DNA of 64,000 nt from Hofstenia miamia (GCA_004352715.1 SCFE01000067.1:1949204-2013203); one strand, 5' to 3'. Positions 40,690-55,009 are shown, numbered from the stretch's first letter. Notes: generated from the sequence alone by a model not told the origin. Translations and numbers: made by a program.

Positions 40690-40799
40690 GTGGCTATGGA
40701 AAAACTATAAGTCATGTTGTTATCGGCTTGAAAACTGCAAAAGGAATCAAACAGCTCAAACTCGATCCCAGTGTTTATGAGGGTATCCAAAAAGAAAAG
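40690..40799 (+). CDS. RUVBL1: RUVBL1, exon 3
   Basis: A 110-base exon after acceptor ATGTTTTAG. It encodes [18 protein letters not shown] and [15 protein letters not shown] from the domain II insertion, and follows the family exactly. The donor AAAAG|GTTTTG is weak, but the reading frame continues correctly in exon 4 in phase 0, 209 bases later. Confidence 0.93.
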
Positions 40800-41008
40800 G
40801 TTTTGTAAATTTTCATGCTCTTTTCAATTTATACGAGTTTTTTTCAAAAATCAAAATATAATAATAATTAAAGACATAATTTATTTTTGAACAAACAATA
40901 GTGTTTTATATAGTAAATTTTTTATACTTAATAAAATATTATCGACCGCTGAAATGTAAACAAACATTTTACCATGAAAGTGTCTTGGCTTAATGATGCT
41001 ACCTTTAG

Positions 41009-42542
<1,534 letters not shown>

Positions 42543-42803
42543 TTAAACTTGATACAATCTTTCGAAAGGAGTGTTGGCAACTTGGGACATAGATCGTGGA
42601 GAAGGTGATGGTGTCGGAATAACAGAAAGAATGCTTGTGAAAATGGATCCAGTAATCCAGCGTTTTTTCATTACCTCATCAGAAGGGAAGGGAAAAAAAG
42701 CAATTTTGTTAGGATTGGTGGCATAACCACTTATTATGGGCAGCTCCAAAAATTTTAAAGTGGGGTGTTTAAAAATGGAGACATAACTAAATATCACCTG
42801 CAT
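42543..42803 (-). pseudogene. Possible THAP-like fragment
   Basis: An 86-codon frame contains NKIAFFPFPSDEVMKKRWI, which resembles the central part of THAP zinc fingers (FPKD followed by a W). The expected flanking cysteines are not evident, so it is degenerate or coincidental. Confidence 0.25.
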
Positions 42804-43072
42804 GACTCTTCTCTTGAAATTTCAAATACCTCTAGATCGTTTAAACCCGTCTTAAAGAAATTAAGCCTACAAAATAACTAGTGAAATTTGCGTGTCGGCA
42901 GTCTAAAAATATTCGAAAACTCCTTTATGCTTTAGAAATAAAGAGGCACTCAAACCTTTTTATATTATAATTGACATGCATGACAAGAAACTAGAAAAAA
43001 TCTTATAATTTTCGAAAAATCAGTTTTATGGAATCAAATTTAGAAATAAATTCATTTGCGATGTTTATCAAA

Positions 43073-44901
43073 TTATTGGAATCCGTGTGCGATTTGTGAG
43101 CATGTAAAATGGCTAGAGTTTAAACATTCAACTTTAATCATTGTTCGCTGCCAAGTTTTGATCCTCCTTGCAAGGGAAAACCACCTCTCAGCTGTTGCAG
43201 TTATAGCTGGATTTACTAAAAGTAACTTTAGAATAGTTACTGTATTTGGTAAAAGGCTCCATTGTGCATTTGGGAGAGATTGGACTTTTTGAAATACTTC
43301 TTCAAAGCATATTGGTGTCGACTTGCTAAATATCAATCGCAATATGTCAGCTTCTACAGAGAAGTGGTGTATGTTAATTTCCTCATCCGATTTGTATTGC
43401 AGGTAGGCAACTTCTTTAAATGTATCCTTAGATGCGATGGATTTTAAAAGTGATTCCATATTTTCCTAAGCTTCAAAGTTTTTCTGATTGAGCCTGTCAT
43501 GAATTGTCGATCTTCAGCTGTTATTGGGTGGTGGGCCGGTGCTTTGCTTTGATGCCCATCGACGTATTGTGTAGTAACAAAATTGTGTAGTTAGGGGTAT
43601 TCTTTTTCTTTGTGAGGACAGGTTTCTCAACGAAGTTGAAGGAGTTGGCATTATCGGATATCACGTTAAACAAGGTGTTAAATGATTCATCACTTCTCAA
43701 ACTTTTAACAGTTATCATCAATTCAGCAGTGTTTTCAATAAATTGTCTGTTTGCGAATATAGGTGATAGCCGATGCTCAATCCAAAAAAGAAATCGAATG
43801 TTTTCATTCTCAAGAGAATACTTCCAAACTGACATCAAATCCTCATAGTTGTCTAAGTTGGACTCAGCACGAATAGTCCATCTCGTCCCAGATAAGCAGT
43901 TTAGATATAGATTTTGCTATTTCTTCGATATCTCATCAAAGTCAATCTGATCTTTTAATTTTTCTAATAGGTTTTCTCTTTTAGGTGAATAATTTACCAA
44001 AATGATAATTTCACCGTACCTATCGCATCATATAGAATCTTAACTCTTTTGTTCACGTCCTTGACAGATAGTGAAAGGAAGGGCACGTGGCAATGCGTAT
44101 AATGTGCTTTCGGCTGTAGCCTTTGGAGTTCTATCACAATACCAGACGTTTTTCATTGCATATTACTGGCTCCATCATAGCAATGACCCCGGCAAGCTGC
44201 CAAATCTAATTGATATCTTGTCATCATGTTCTTAATCACAGATACAATTGCTGAACTTTTTATGTTAAGAATTTTATTTTCAATAGCTGAATGAATCTTC
44301 CTTGCTACCATGGCCTTGTATGGAAATTCCTTGGTGTGCCAGATACTGCAGCGACTTGATAATGACAATCAAGCAGCGACGGCTGAGCTCCTTGGTTTCT
44401 TTCGCTTTGGTATTTAATAATGCAGCAACATCACCGCATTGAGAATGACAATGTGGTATCTTGATGCTGCTCGGTGACATAGACTGTTTTGATGGAGTGC
44501 TTTTCTCTAATTACTGAAACCTGTTTCAAGAAACGCTTTTTCTTTACAGCGTTTCGATTTCAACTTATTGTTGAATGTTTGCACACATAACATGTGACAG
44601 AGTCATTTTCAATATCATAATCGAGGCAAGGAAATTTCTTGAACCAGTCATGTCTGCATGACCTTTTTTGGTTTCCACACACCTTTCTGGGAAAAACAAA
44701 ACTGCGATCAAGATGATATGCCTTTTCTGATGAGCTTTTAACTGACTGATTGCTATTAGGTTTATCGTGCAGAAAAGAAGAAGATTCTGGCCTTTGAGGT
44801 GATGCTGTAATTATGGGAGCATCGGTTGGTTGTGTTGAAGGTTTGAAAAAAAATCTCTGGTGGCNTCTGGTGGCAATAGAATTTTTTGGCATCGTTGACA
44901 T
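43073..44901 (-). pseudogene. Decayed hAT transposase (TTF/DUF4371 type)
   Basis: Pieces in several frames fall in family order on the minus strand: a TTF-like finger (SCRHDWFKKFPCLDYD, then CYVCKH, about 44580-44700), a DUF4371 stretch (IKSLQYLAHQGISIQGH, about 44330-44400), the motif RGHCYDGASNM (about 44155-44190), a middle region (43521-43838), and the C-terminal dimerisation region (LLVNPAITATAERWFSLARR, about 43170-43230). It is frameshifted throughout. The single N at 44865 lies in its first part and is flanked by a 9-base repeat (tctggtggc). It is a different family from the 12853 element. No terminal repeats were identified. Confidence 0.7.
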
Positions 44902-45333
44902 AGTCCTATTTTTAATCCTTTAATCTTTTTACCCCTTCGATACAATGACCGTGAAATTTATTTCCAATCAACTAGAATTTTTAAAACTCCTATAATAGCT
45001 GTTTGAATAACAAAACTTCAATTTAGACATTTTGCAACTTGAACACTTTTTAAAAAGTAAGTTAGAGCTTGTGATATTGATATGTGGTTATGAAGTTTTG
45101 TTAGAATTTGCAAAAATTAGGAATAAATAATTTCGAATCAAACGAAGTTGATTGTAGGCAAGATACCTACCTTACTCTCTTTCTAGAAAAAAATCCAACT
45201 TTTCGTAATCTGTTCGTGCAGCCTCTTTCAAAGTTATGACAAGCTTAATATTTTGTTACAGATTCTTAGTTTGTTTTCTATTCAGTCAAAACAATAAGTT
45301 GGAATTTTTAAAAATTTTATAACAGTTTATTAA
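44902..45333. other. Noncoding stretch
   Basis: Nothing recognised. It ends at the TTAA target of the piggyBac element. Confidence 0.5.
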
Positions 45334-45619
45334 CCCTTTAAGGATGAGACCTTGTTCCAATGAGGTATTATTGATTTTTTTATGATTTTTTATCATAAAA
45401 TGCGTTATATTTATGAAATATACTTTAATTTTTATATATTTGTTTATTAGTATAAAGTTATTCAAACTGAACATATATGTCCACCTAGGCGTTTGAAGGA
45501 GTTAAAGAGAGACTTGACCAAAACTTTATTCAATGACTTTACATAATCAATTAATAACAAAAAATTACTGAAATTGTTCCTTTTACTTATTTGTTACATT
45601 TAAATTTGATTATAAATAC

Positions 45620-47292
45620 TTATTCAGTATGAAATTCCTCATTACAGTTATTTTTTTCACTACAACATAAAAAAATTTGGCATTTTTTACAGAAATATTT
45701 GGTTTTACTTGAGCATCCAGGTTTTCTACACATTCCTCGTTTTTTACTGCAAATTAGTATGTGACCTACTTGATCTGTTCTTATTTCTCTAGCAGGAATT
45801 TGTTTAGTTGCATGTCCACATTTCTTTTTTGACGCAAATGCTTTATCAATTGAACTATTTCTTTTTCTTGAGGCAACATATTTATTTTGTAACGCTAATG
45901 CATTTGCAACTAAAAGCCGAAACTCAAATGAAGATAATCTTTTCTGTTTGGCCAACCCAGCACTATCTGCATCTCTTTCATAAAGAAGCCATGCATTAAC
46001 TAATACCATGTCTATGATATGGAAAAATATTCTCAAGTATGGTTTCTTTGATTTTGTTTTTATTCTATACAATGAAATCAAAGGATCTGCAAGGTCTACA
46101 CCTCCCATTGATTTGTTATAAACAGATACTACCTTGGGCATGGGAACATTATGGATCATAAGTTTCTTCTTTTTATCAAATCTCTTGCATTCTTGAATGG
46201 GTGTTGCTGATGCAAATGATGTTAGCAATGTAACAGCTTTATTATCGAACCATTTCACTACTCTTACAGAAAAACCATCAATATTTGCTTCAACCTCCTG
46301 ATGTGTCCCTCTTCCTCTCTTTTCCAATGCTTTATCAGACATCAATGATATGCCTTTCAGTCTGTTGATACGTACTGTCCCAAGAGATAGAATTCCAATT
46401 TTTTTTAGTTCAACAACTAAATCCAAAGAAGTGAACCAGTTGTCGAACACAACAATAAAGTTTTGAAATCTAGGAACAATTTTAGTTAACTTCAGAAATA
46501 CATTGCTACTTGGAGTTAGATTTGGCAGGTTCTTTTCTGGTTCAATTTTACCAGTATAAGGCAAAATGTTGTACATAATACCTTTTGTATCACACAAAAT
46601 AAAGAATTTGTATCCCCATTTATGAGGTTTGCTGGGTATATACTGTTTGATAGAGGACTTTCCTTTGAAAGGAATGAGTTGTTCATCAACACAAAGAGTC
46701 TTATCCATTGGGATTTCTTTAAATTTTTTATTGACACTGTTTAACACAGGTCTTACTTTGAAAATCTTATCATCTTTGTCTTGATTACTGTTATCATTGA
46801 AGTGAAGGTTTGATTTTATTTCCTCCCATCTATCTCTTGTAATAATTTCTGATATGAAGTTCACTTTCAACGAATAGTTCCAGTACAATCGTGATTTTGG
46901 CAGTTTGTGAATTGACATGTATATAATGCTAGAGAGCCATTGCTCAAATTCGTTTTTATCTAAGTTCAATATTTTATTAGGATTCTTTTGTGCTGAGTAT
47001 AGGTTTGACTGCATTACAATTTCTTCAATAAGGTTATCATCAAATAGAGCCCTGAAATACTGAATTGGCTGTTTAATTTCAACATCATCATTTTGAATCG
47101 AAGAAAGCCAATCAGGAATAGGTAATTCATTTCTATCTGTGATGTCTATGTTTTTCCACATAATTTTTCTTTTCTTTATATTGGATTGTTGTCTAGAAGT
47201 AGAAGGCAAGTTTTCTAATACTTCTAAGTTCCCATCTTCAACTTCTAATATGACAGTATCTTCTCTGGAATCTATATCATGTTCACAATCAT
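45620..47292 (-). CDS. piggyBac transposase, exon 2 (catalytic)
   Basis: The piggyBac transposase excises and inserts the element at TTAA sites. The exon starts after an acceptor (TTTGCATTTTAG) at 47293 and reads to the stop at 45620. Together with exon 1 (47478-47652) the product is 615 residues, near the 594 of the classical enzyme. In spliced numbering the three catalytic aspartates are at 261 (CVDEQLIPFKG), 342 (VVFDNWFTS) and 458 (GGVDLADP). The C-terminus has a cysteine/histidine-rich zinc finger of about 65 residues. No stop or frameshift interrupts it. The frame extends 47 codons upstream of the acceptor to an ATG at 47434, but those residues are low-complexity intron sequence. This is the best candidate for a still active transposase here. 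Confidence 0.9.
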
Positions 47293-47477
47293 CTAAAATG
47301 CAAACATTGAGTTCAGTAAATGATTGTAAACAAAACTTTGAAAATGTAAAATATAATTGAAATTGACTTTTGGAATAGGATTTGTTGTACCGTAATTTAT
47401 CATTGATGTTTTGTGAGAAATTCATAGAATACATGAAATCTCAATAGATATTTATAGCTCAAAAGTGTTAGACATAC

Positions 47478-47652
47478 CACTGATATCCTTAGAATCAAAC
47501 AAAGAAGGGTCATCTAATTGCTCTGGAAATTCCTCATCGTCGGAAGAAAGTAAAGGGTAGGTATCACTATCGTTATCAATTTCTTGGACAGGATATTTTG
47601 AGCTTGCGGTCCTATCCTTAGAATAAAATGCTAATGTCGGTATTCCAGCCAT
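47478..47652 (-). CDS. piggyBac transposase, exon 1
   Basis: The ATG at 47652 opens MAGIPTLAFYSKDR followed by an acidic, serine-rich stretch, as usual at piggyBac N-termini. The proposed donor (CAGTG|GTATGT) leaves phase 1, and the acceptor 185 bases on restores a GAT codon in the exact frame of the catalytic exon. Without splicing the frame ends after 66 codons. The alternative is a separate short frame and a downstream start at 47434. Confidence 0.65.
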
Positions 47653-49645
47653 AACTAAAATAAGAAAAAAAGCAAAACATCACTCAAAAGGTGTGTAAAA
47701 TAATATTATCAGAGATATATTTCCATTATAAATTCATCTTAGACGGGATAGTTGAACAGTCAACAATGGAAGAAACTAATATACGCAAGTGCCGAAGTGG
47801 ACATATATGTCTACTTTAAACTTTTTGGAAAATATTGCTTGCACATGAAAAAATTCGAACTATTGATGAAAATACATTATCTAAGAAGTATATAAAATAC
47901 TTTGAAAACTCATATAACAAAGAAATACATACATACCTTCAGGAAAATAGACAAATTAACTGGAGAAAATCATCACATGACTCACATGTCAAAACTACTG
48001 ACAAGATTGCTGTTATGTTCGTTAACGTTCCTTTAAACGAAGCATACGCGCATGAAATTTGTCCAGTATAACTAGACATATAATACCACGCAGTCATTTG
48101 CGACATTTGAATTGTTTTTTTTCTAAATAGAGCTATATTTTGAAAGGGGACAGATTTGTCGGCATCGTCCTTTAAGGGTTACAAGGAAAAGTCAGCATGA
48201 GTAACAAGAAATACCACTGTAAGTATTCAAATAAAGTTTTTCGCAATAAAAATAACAAATACGCTTAGCATCAAATATATACAAATTTATTATATTACTT
48301 AGCCTTACCAGTAAAAAGCGATGATTTCGACTGTGTTAAACACATAGTGCGCATAGAGAAAGTTGCTTTTTTAAAAGGTGATACATACACGGGAGCAATT
48401 TCTTTTTTCAACATGTATCTGTAGACAGTAAGGAAGAGAACACGTGTTAAATGTATTAAAAATATTGTAAGTGTGTCTGCAATGGATTATCTTCATTTAA
48501 CTCGCTTGCGGGACTTTTCATCTGTTTTCATACTTAAACACCTACCCTGCCACCACCCCCGCCCATTTGACGCCGCCCATGCTCATGCAATGCACAACAC
48601 AATATTTACGTGGCATTGTGTAAATGATTCACTTCAAATATCATAGCACGTCTTTAAAAATGCCAGAAAATTGGAATTTACAACAAATATTCGTTCACAA
48701 TTTTGTTTTTGTATACAAGCGGAGATAAAATGACTTACTTGTAATTCATCGGCCTCTACAAAATTAAGGAAATATCTGCGTGGCAATAAAACGAGCCCAC
48801 TGATATATTAAGTCCAACAAAGTGGGAAATTCATTATTAATTATAAATTATCTTTTTGAAAATGTTTTTTGTAATTATAAAAGACATACTTAATAGTAAT
48901 AATAAATTTATAGGTAACTTATTAAAAATTGCTACAGAAACATGTCGCTGTCCTTAATTCTTCCTATTAAGCTATGAAGTTTAGGTTGCGAAGAATTTTT
49001 TTGGTAATTATTGTTGATAGTATGTAATATAAATTATCATTTTATATCCAACTGATTTACCAGAAATGTGCTAAAAGTTTCACTATTTTAACGTGCTTCT
49101 ATTTGAGTTATGTTGAGCAACTTTGGCAACATTTCCAGTAAAATACTGTACCGGTAATTAGGGCCTGCAAGGGTAAAATTCATTTCTATAAAATAAACAT
49201 GTTAACATGCATCCTCTTCATACTACTTATAAATACTCGTCATTTTACTGGCATGCACACCGAATTATCCGCGTTTCACTTTTGCATCATTTACAATTAT
49301 TTAAAATGAGTTTACTATTTTCAAATATAGTTTGATAATACGTCTGGGATATAAGACAGTAGCGGCCAAAAAATGGCAAAATCGGCGGCATTTTGAAAAT
49401 ATGGCCTGTATTCACTAATCCTTCAAAAATGATTTTGCTGACTAGTCATTCCGAAGTCCTGAGATTGTGTAGTATCAACAGTTTTTCCGGTGAATTTTTT
49501 GTCAACTAACTCTTACTCGGGAACACCGTGTCACATTTAGACCAAAATTGCTTAACAATTGCATATGAGATCATCAAATATATTGTAATCATTAATTTGT
49601 TGCAAATATAGTGCGATTATGAAATTTTCGCAATATATGCCTAAT

Positions 49646-49648
<3 letters not shown>

Positions 49649-49684
<36 letters not shown>
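49649..49684. repeat. (TA)n microsatellite
   Basis: Uninterrupted AT dinucleotide run of about 36 bases. Confidence 0.95.
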
Positions 49685-49689
<5 letters not shown>

Positions 49690-50929
49690 ATAATTTAATT
49701 AAAATATTGTTATACCTATCAGCATCAAAGTTATCTGTTTGTGCACTTTCTCCATCTAAAATCAGGGCTTTTATTTGTTAATACATGAAAAAGTCAAAGA
49801 CATAGAATTTGATGGTTTTTAGTTATACATTATTCAAAACGGTTATGGCGATAAAATACTGTTTTTTATTTGATTATATATTAACCAAATATTAATAGTT
49901 CAATGTAGTAACCGAATAACAGTTCAAAGTAATGAAATCACTAGACCTAATATTTTTTTTGCATTATTTGCATTGTAAACGATTGATTAAAATATGGCCA
50001 GCTTTAGATAAAGTTATTGCATCACACCTGCTTCAATGAAGAAAACAAGTCACTCCAATAGAATTCACAAAACTAGTCATGAATAAGATCGAAATTAACT
50101 ATAAAATAAAACACACTTAGAAAGAAATCCTGAAGAATGAAAAAGAATTATCTACTATTGTAAATATATTGGTACTTACCATTTATTTGTAAACCATTAA
50201 ACGTCTGTGTTAAATCACTAGCACTATCTAAATATAAATTTAAAAATTCATTAATTTATACCAAAAAAAATGCCTTGATGATAGCGTGCAGCAATGGGAA
50301 CGACATCGTTTTCATTGGCTAAAGTATAAAGTTAAATAGTGAAGACATGCTAAGATAGTAATTGTTCGAAAACATTTACATTATATATCCTTAGAAACCC
50401 AAAGGTGGTTTCTTCTATTCAATGCAGTTAAAAAACAATGATTTATATGCAGTCATTCTTAATGTTTTAATTTAAAAGAAGTTTATATATACTTCTGAAT
50501 AAATAACGTTTAAGAATTAGTAAAATAAAAGTAAAAACTTTTACACTTACGTCGGGTTTTGCGTGTAGTTCTAAATCATATATAAATCACCTAGGTATAT
50601 TATGCATATATGGAATGTTATACAATTTAGAAATTCTGATACTATAGAATAAATTTAGAAAATTTGTAAATATAAAGACAATTGACTAATACCTGATGTC
50701 CTCAAATCCAGGTGGAGGGTTTTCTAAATATTATCTGTAATAAAAATACAAACAAATGTAGTACATTGTCATTTATACGTAAAAATGCATACATTAAACC
50801 CGTGCAGTTCATATTCCAGTGTTTGGTCATACTGTGCAAAATTTGTTTTGCATTGTACTATTGGTCCCAATATACAATAAAACACTTCATATCCATTTTA
50901 TAATGGTATAACACGTTCTAAAATGAATA

Positions 50930-51190
50930 AGGCACGTCTTCTAAACGTCTTATTATACACCATTTCCAAACGTTGCTGAATGATATTGTAAAACGACTTC
51001 TTAACGTCTTCTAAACCATTTCTGAAAGTCTTAAACACTTTTTCTACCTCGAACATACATGTCATTTCTTAGCGTTTTCTAGACGTCTTCTAAACCCAAA
51101 CCTAGCCCAAACCCTATTCCAAGCAATAACCCTAACTCGAAACCAAACTCTAACCATATCCCTAGCCCTAACCCAAAATATAACCTAATC
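50930..51190. repeat. CGTCTTCTAAAC motifs followed by degenerate CCCTAA repeats
   Basis: The phrase acgtcttctaaac or close variants occurs at about 50936, 51004 and 51087. The run continues into about 100 bases of degenerate telomere-like units (ccctaac, cctagccctaaccc, ataaccctaactc). It looks like one tandem array that has drifted. Confidence 0.6.
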
Positions 51191-52348
51191 TTACCTCAAA
51201 ATAAAAACTAACATTATACTATGTTCTTCATCATGACAGAGCCGACTCAATGAAAACATATACCTTTTGAATTATGTAAACTTAGCAAAGTCTTTTAAGA
51301 AGGCTTTGAAACCAATAAACTACGTGAAAAGNAAAAATTTCCCAATCGTTTAATAACTTTTTAAACAAACAATAGACCCGTTTTTGAACCACTAGTTAAA
51401 ATATTAATAGCAGTATATTATAATTATTTTATAATTCATATTGAAACTTACTAATATTAACAATAAAAATAACCTCATCTCAAATCTCTATCGAGATGAT
51501 GTATACAATTTATCCAGACTGTAAAATGAATGTAAACTTAGAAGGAAATGAAAACTTCCAGTTTTGTACGATCCGGTTTTGGATATATCATGTTTTTGTG
51601 TGAAAAAATGTATACAGATAAGAAGTATGACAACCAAACTGCGTCATAATACATAAAAATTCTGAAATCCCTTTACAATTCACAGTATAATATGGGAATT
51701 TCGTAAAACTAAAACTTCAAATGTTACTGGATATAAGCTTGAAAGATGGTCCTTACAGTTAACCCTGAAAAGTAGAAGTCCATCTGATTGACCACCACTC
51801 GTTTGGGCTATAATTAATGTTTTTTCAAATTTTTGTTAATGTATTTTCCAGGAAGCCAATAGGATATCACTATTAACAGAAGTATCATAATCCTTGTAGC
51901 AGGATAACCCACTTTGCAAGCACAATTAGTGATGCAATGAGAAGACTGATTTATTCTAAAATCCATTTTGGAATAATTCATCATCAACATTCAATCCAGA
52001 GTCATAATAAATGCGTTTGTGAGCAGAGGTGGCAACTTAATGCATCCACTAATCAATAATCTTTGATGTGTCAACAGTCGACAATTTAAAATATTTGAAA
52101 GTAGGATACTAAAATGTAAAGTTTAATAACTCCGACCTGATCGGAAATTGCCCTGAACTGACTTGGAGACTGACCGACAAAATTCCATCTCTGATCTAAA
52201 CATATGCATCAAATATACAGCATTGGCATGGATCTCTGCGATGTTTACATTTGTTATAAACTGTATGCGAAGCTTGTGGTTTCTAGTAACAGCTGTTGCC
52301 CAGATTTGGCCATTGCGTGCGCTAGCAATTCTTCACTCAGTTAATGCT

Positions 52349-52664
52349 ATGCCTTTTAAATGTTGTGTTCCGAAATGTCGCACTGGATATGCTTCAATTA
52401 AAACATGTCGGACAGAGGAAAGTAAACCTACCTTGCATAGATTTCCAAAGGATGCTTCAATTGCTTTAGCATGGAAATCACGAATTCCAAGAAAAGATTG
52501 GGAAATATCCAAATTTACTTCTGTTTGCTCCTTGCACTTTAAAGCATTCGATTTGATCACATACTCAACAGATAAGCGACAACGAAAATCAAACTTAATT
52601 AAACGCCGACTGAAGCCGCAAGTGCAATTCCTTCAGTTTTTCCAAACTTGCCAGAATACTTCAG
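52349..52664 (+). pseudogene. THAP zinc-finger exon with a frameshift
   Basis: THAP domains are C2CH zinc fingers that bind DNA in host regulators and P-element-like transposases. The ATG at 52349 begins MPFKCCVPKC, with the family's conserved MP start and first cysteines. RFPKD, AWKSRI and VCSLHF supply the other signature residues, including the last cysteine and histidine. After RRLKPQ the frame shifts. In the next frame the typical continuation AIPSVFPNLPEYFR appears and ends at a good donor (TTCAG|GTGATA) at 52664. The shift is either a disabling mutation or a sequencing error. The rest of the gene is lost in the gap that starts at 52679. In the unshifted frame it ends at a stop at 52675. 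Confidence 0.75.
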
Positions 52665-52678
52665 GTGATATATAGAGT

Positions 52679-53678
52679 NNNNNNNNNNNNNNNNNNNNNN
52701 NNNNNNNNNNNNNNNNNNNNNNNNNNNNNNNNNNNNNNNNNNNNNNNNNNNNNNNNNNNNNNNNNNNNNNNNNNNNNNNNNNNNNNNNNNNNNNNNNNNN
52801 NNNNNNNNNNNNNNNNNNNNNNNNNNNNNNNNNNNNNNNNNNNNNNNNNNNNNNNNNNNNNNNNNNNNNNNNNNNNNNNNNNNNNNNNNNNNNNNNNNNN
52901 NNNNNNNNNNNNNNNNNNNNNNNNNNNNNNNNNNNNNNNNNNNNNNNNNNNNNNNNNNNNNNNNNNNNNNNNNNNNNNNNNNNNNNNNNNNNNNNNNNNN
53001 NNNNNNNNNNNNNNNNNNNNNNNNNNNNNNNNNNNNNNNNNNNNNNNNNNNNNNNNNNNNNNNNNNNNNNNNNNNNNNNNNNNNNNNNNNNNNNNNNNNN
53101 NNNNNNNNNNNNNNNNNNNNNNNNNNNNNNNNNNNNNNNNNNNNNNNNNNNNNNNNNNNNNNNNNNNNNNNNNNNNNNNNNNNNNNNNNNNNNNNNNNNN
53201 NNNNNNNNNNNNNNNNNNNNNNNNNNNNNNNNNNNNNNNNNNNNNNNNNNNNNNNNNNNNNNNNNNNNNNNNNNNNNNNNNNNNNNNNNNNNNNNNNNNN
53301 NNNNNNNNNNNNNNNNNNNNNNNNNNNNNNNNNNNNNNNNNNNNNNNNNNNNNNNNNNNNNNNNNNNNNNNNNNNNNNNNNNNNNNNNNNNNNNNNNNNN
53401 NNNNNNNNNNNNNNNNNNNNNNNNNNNNNNNNNNNNNNNNNNNNNNNNNNNNNNNNNNNNNNNNNNNNNNNNNNNNNNNNNNNNNNNNNNNNNNNNNNNN
53501 NNNNNNNNNNNNNNNNNNNNNNNNNNNNNNNNNNNNNNNNNNNNNNNNNNNNNNNNNNNNNNNNNNNNNNNNNNNNNNNNNNNNNNNNNNNNNNNNNNNN
53601 NNNNNNNNNNNNNNNNNNNNNNNNNNNNNNNNNNNNNNNNNNNNNNNNNNNNNNNNNNNNNNNNNNNNNNNNNNNNNN
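52679..53678. other. Assembly gap, 1000 N
   Basis: Exactly 1000 N. It hides the remainder of the THAP gene and the rest of the inverted hAT copy. Confidence 0.99.
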
Positions 53679-54400
53679 AATTTAAATTGCAATGGAAAAT
53701 ATAATTAAATACATGAACTTAAATATAATCAAAATCAATATGTGTCTCACCTAACCGTATGCAGCCATTATTAAGGCTGACTAAGAAACTGTTTCTCGTT
53801 GGCCTTAAACATTAGTAAACTAATACTCGTGTTCCACAGCATTTGTCTAGCATTGATGATCCCCCTGTGCAATAGCAGGATCATCAACACGTTCAATCAG
53901 GACTGCGTGTTGTGCACATGACACAGTATGAGCTTGTCTGGTTTACCGCTACTAACTGATTCAGCCGCTGAAATAGTAAAAAATATAGCCTCTCCCAACT
54001 TTTTTATATAAATGTAATAGACTGAACTGAACTGCTAGCAACAATGAAATTGCGTGCAGAGATGTTTGCTTGTACTGTGAAAATGCAATTGTGAGAGTAA
54101 CACAGCATAGCAAATTCTTTTAATGCTGTCAATTTGGCGGTAAATAAATTGCAACAGATATTTGAATGTTAGAATCTTTTGGTTTTATTAATGGGTTAAA
54201 TATATCGATGCTGATTTTGAAATTGTTATGCTAAAATAATTGGATTTGATTAGTTATTCAATAAGTGAAGTTTGAAAACTACATTATTGAATCAAATAAA
54301 GTGATATTTAAAAACAAAATATTTTTGTATGGAAAATACAGGGGAGGGGGGCAAATGACTCCAACAGGGAGGGCCGCCCTCCCCCTTAGCCACGGCCCTG
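53679..54400 (-). mobile_element. Second copy of the 12853 hAT element, inverted, left end only
   Basis: Reads as the reverse complement of 12853-13575, including the terminal repeat (TAGCCACGGCCCTG, ending at 54400), the GC-rich subterminal stretch, and the GATGATCCTGCTATTGC block. Identity is high but not complete. The rest lies in the gap. The 8 bases outside the terminus, TTGCGGAT, would be its target duplication, with the partner unseen. Confidence 0.88.
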
Positions 54401-54619
54401 TTGCGGATATCAAACACGTTGTATTCGAAAACAAACAAAAAATAATTGGTTTATTAGTTTTTTTTAAAATTTGTTTTAAATGTTTCAAAATCCTTCTGCG
54501 ACATAGTGAATTGCTTTTCCTTGTGATATCATTAAAATTTCATATTACAAGAAAAATGGTTGTCCTTTAATTGCAGCTTGCAATTTGTTATTTATGTTAT
54601 TAAATATTAGAAATCACTA

Positions 54620-54793
54620 CATTTAATTGACATTTCGTATTACCACATGTGTTCTACGTATATTTCGTCACCGTCATTCACCATATTCTACATAATGGCC
54701 ATAATATATGGACGAAAGTTAAAATATGGCCCTTATGGGCTGCTAAAAAATTTCGCCTTACCATATATGGCCATACCATAAGTGGCACCCCTG
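54620..54793. mobile_element. Possible end of another hAT-like element
   Basis: Ends in GGCACCCCTG, the inverse of the CAGGGGTGC terminus seen at 60550, preceded by repeated ATGGCCATA motifs as in hAT subterminal regions. The other end and a target duplication were not found. Confidence 0.3.
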
Positions 54794-55009
54794 ATTCTTA
54801 CTATATTCGAAAAGTAAACAATGAGTAATTCAAACTATGCGTCAGAGGGTACGTTATTGTGCGAATGCGCCAAACCCTGCATACAAGAATAAATGAATAT
54901 TACAATTATTGAAACACAGGAAGATTATGGGATGCAAAAGTAAAAAATATTTTAAAAAAAATAACACTAATTTTAACGTTGTTATTATAATATAATAATT
55001 ATATCATCT

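Larger units (their letters stand above)
45334..48178 (-). mobile_element. piggyBac element with TIRs, TTAA target and subterminal repeats
   Basis: The left end is TTAA|CCCTTTAAGGATGAGACC (TTAA at 45330-45333). The right end, read inward, is GTAA|CCCTTAAAGGACGATGCC. The 18-bp TIRs match at 14 positions, and the target duplication is TTAA with one changed base (TTAC at 48179-48182). Inverted subterminal copies of ACATATATGTCCAC lie at 45473-45486 and 47797-47810, comparable to the internal repeats of other piggyBac elements. The 2845-bp interior carries one transposase gene that seems intact after splicing. Confidence 0.92.
48183..52348. other. Long AT-rich noncoding stretch
   Basis: Contains a TA microsatellite (49649-49684), repeated CGTCTTCTAAAC motifs and telomere-like repeats (50930-51190), and a single N at 51332. 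No gene is recognised. Confidence 0.5.

Noticed and set aside
47835-48071. A 78-codon plus-strand frame inside the piggyBac element
   Set aside because: No recognised features, AT-rich, and antisense to the transposase orientation; probably chance.
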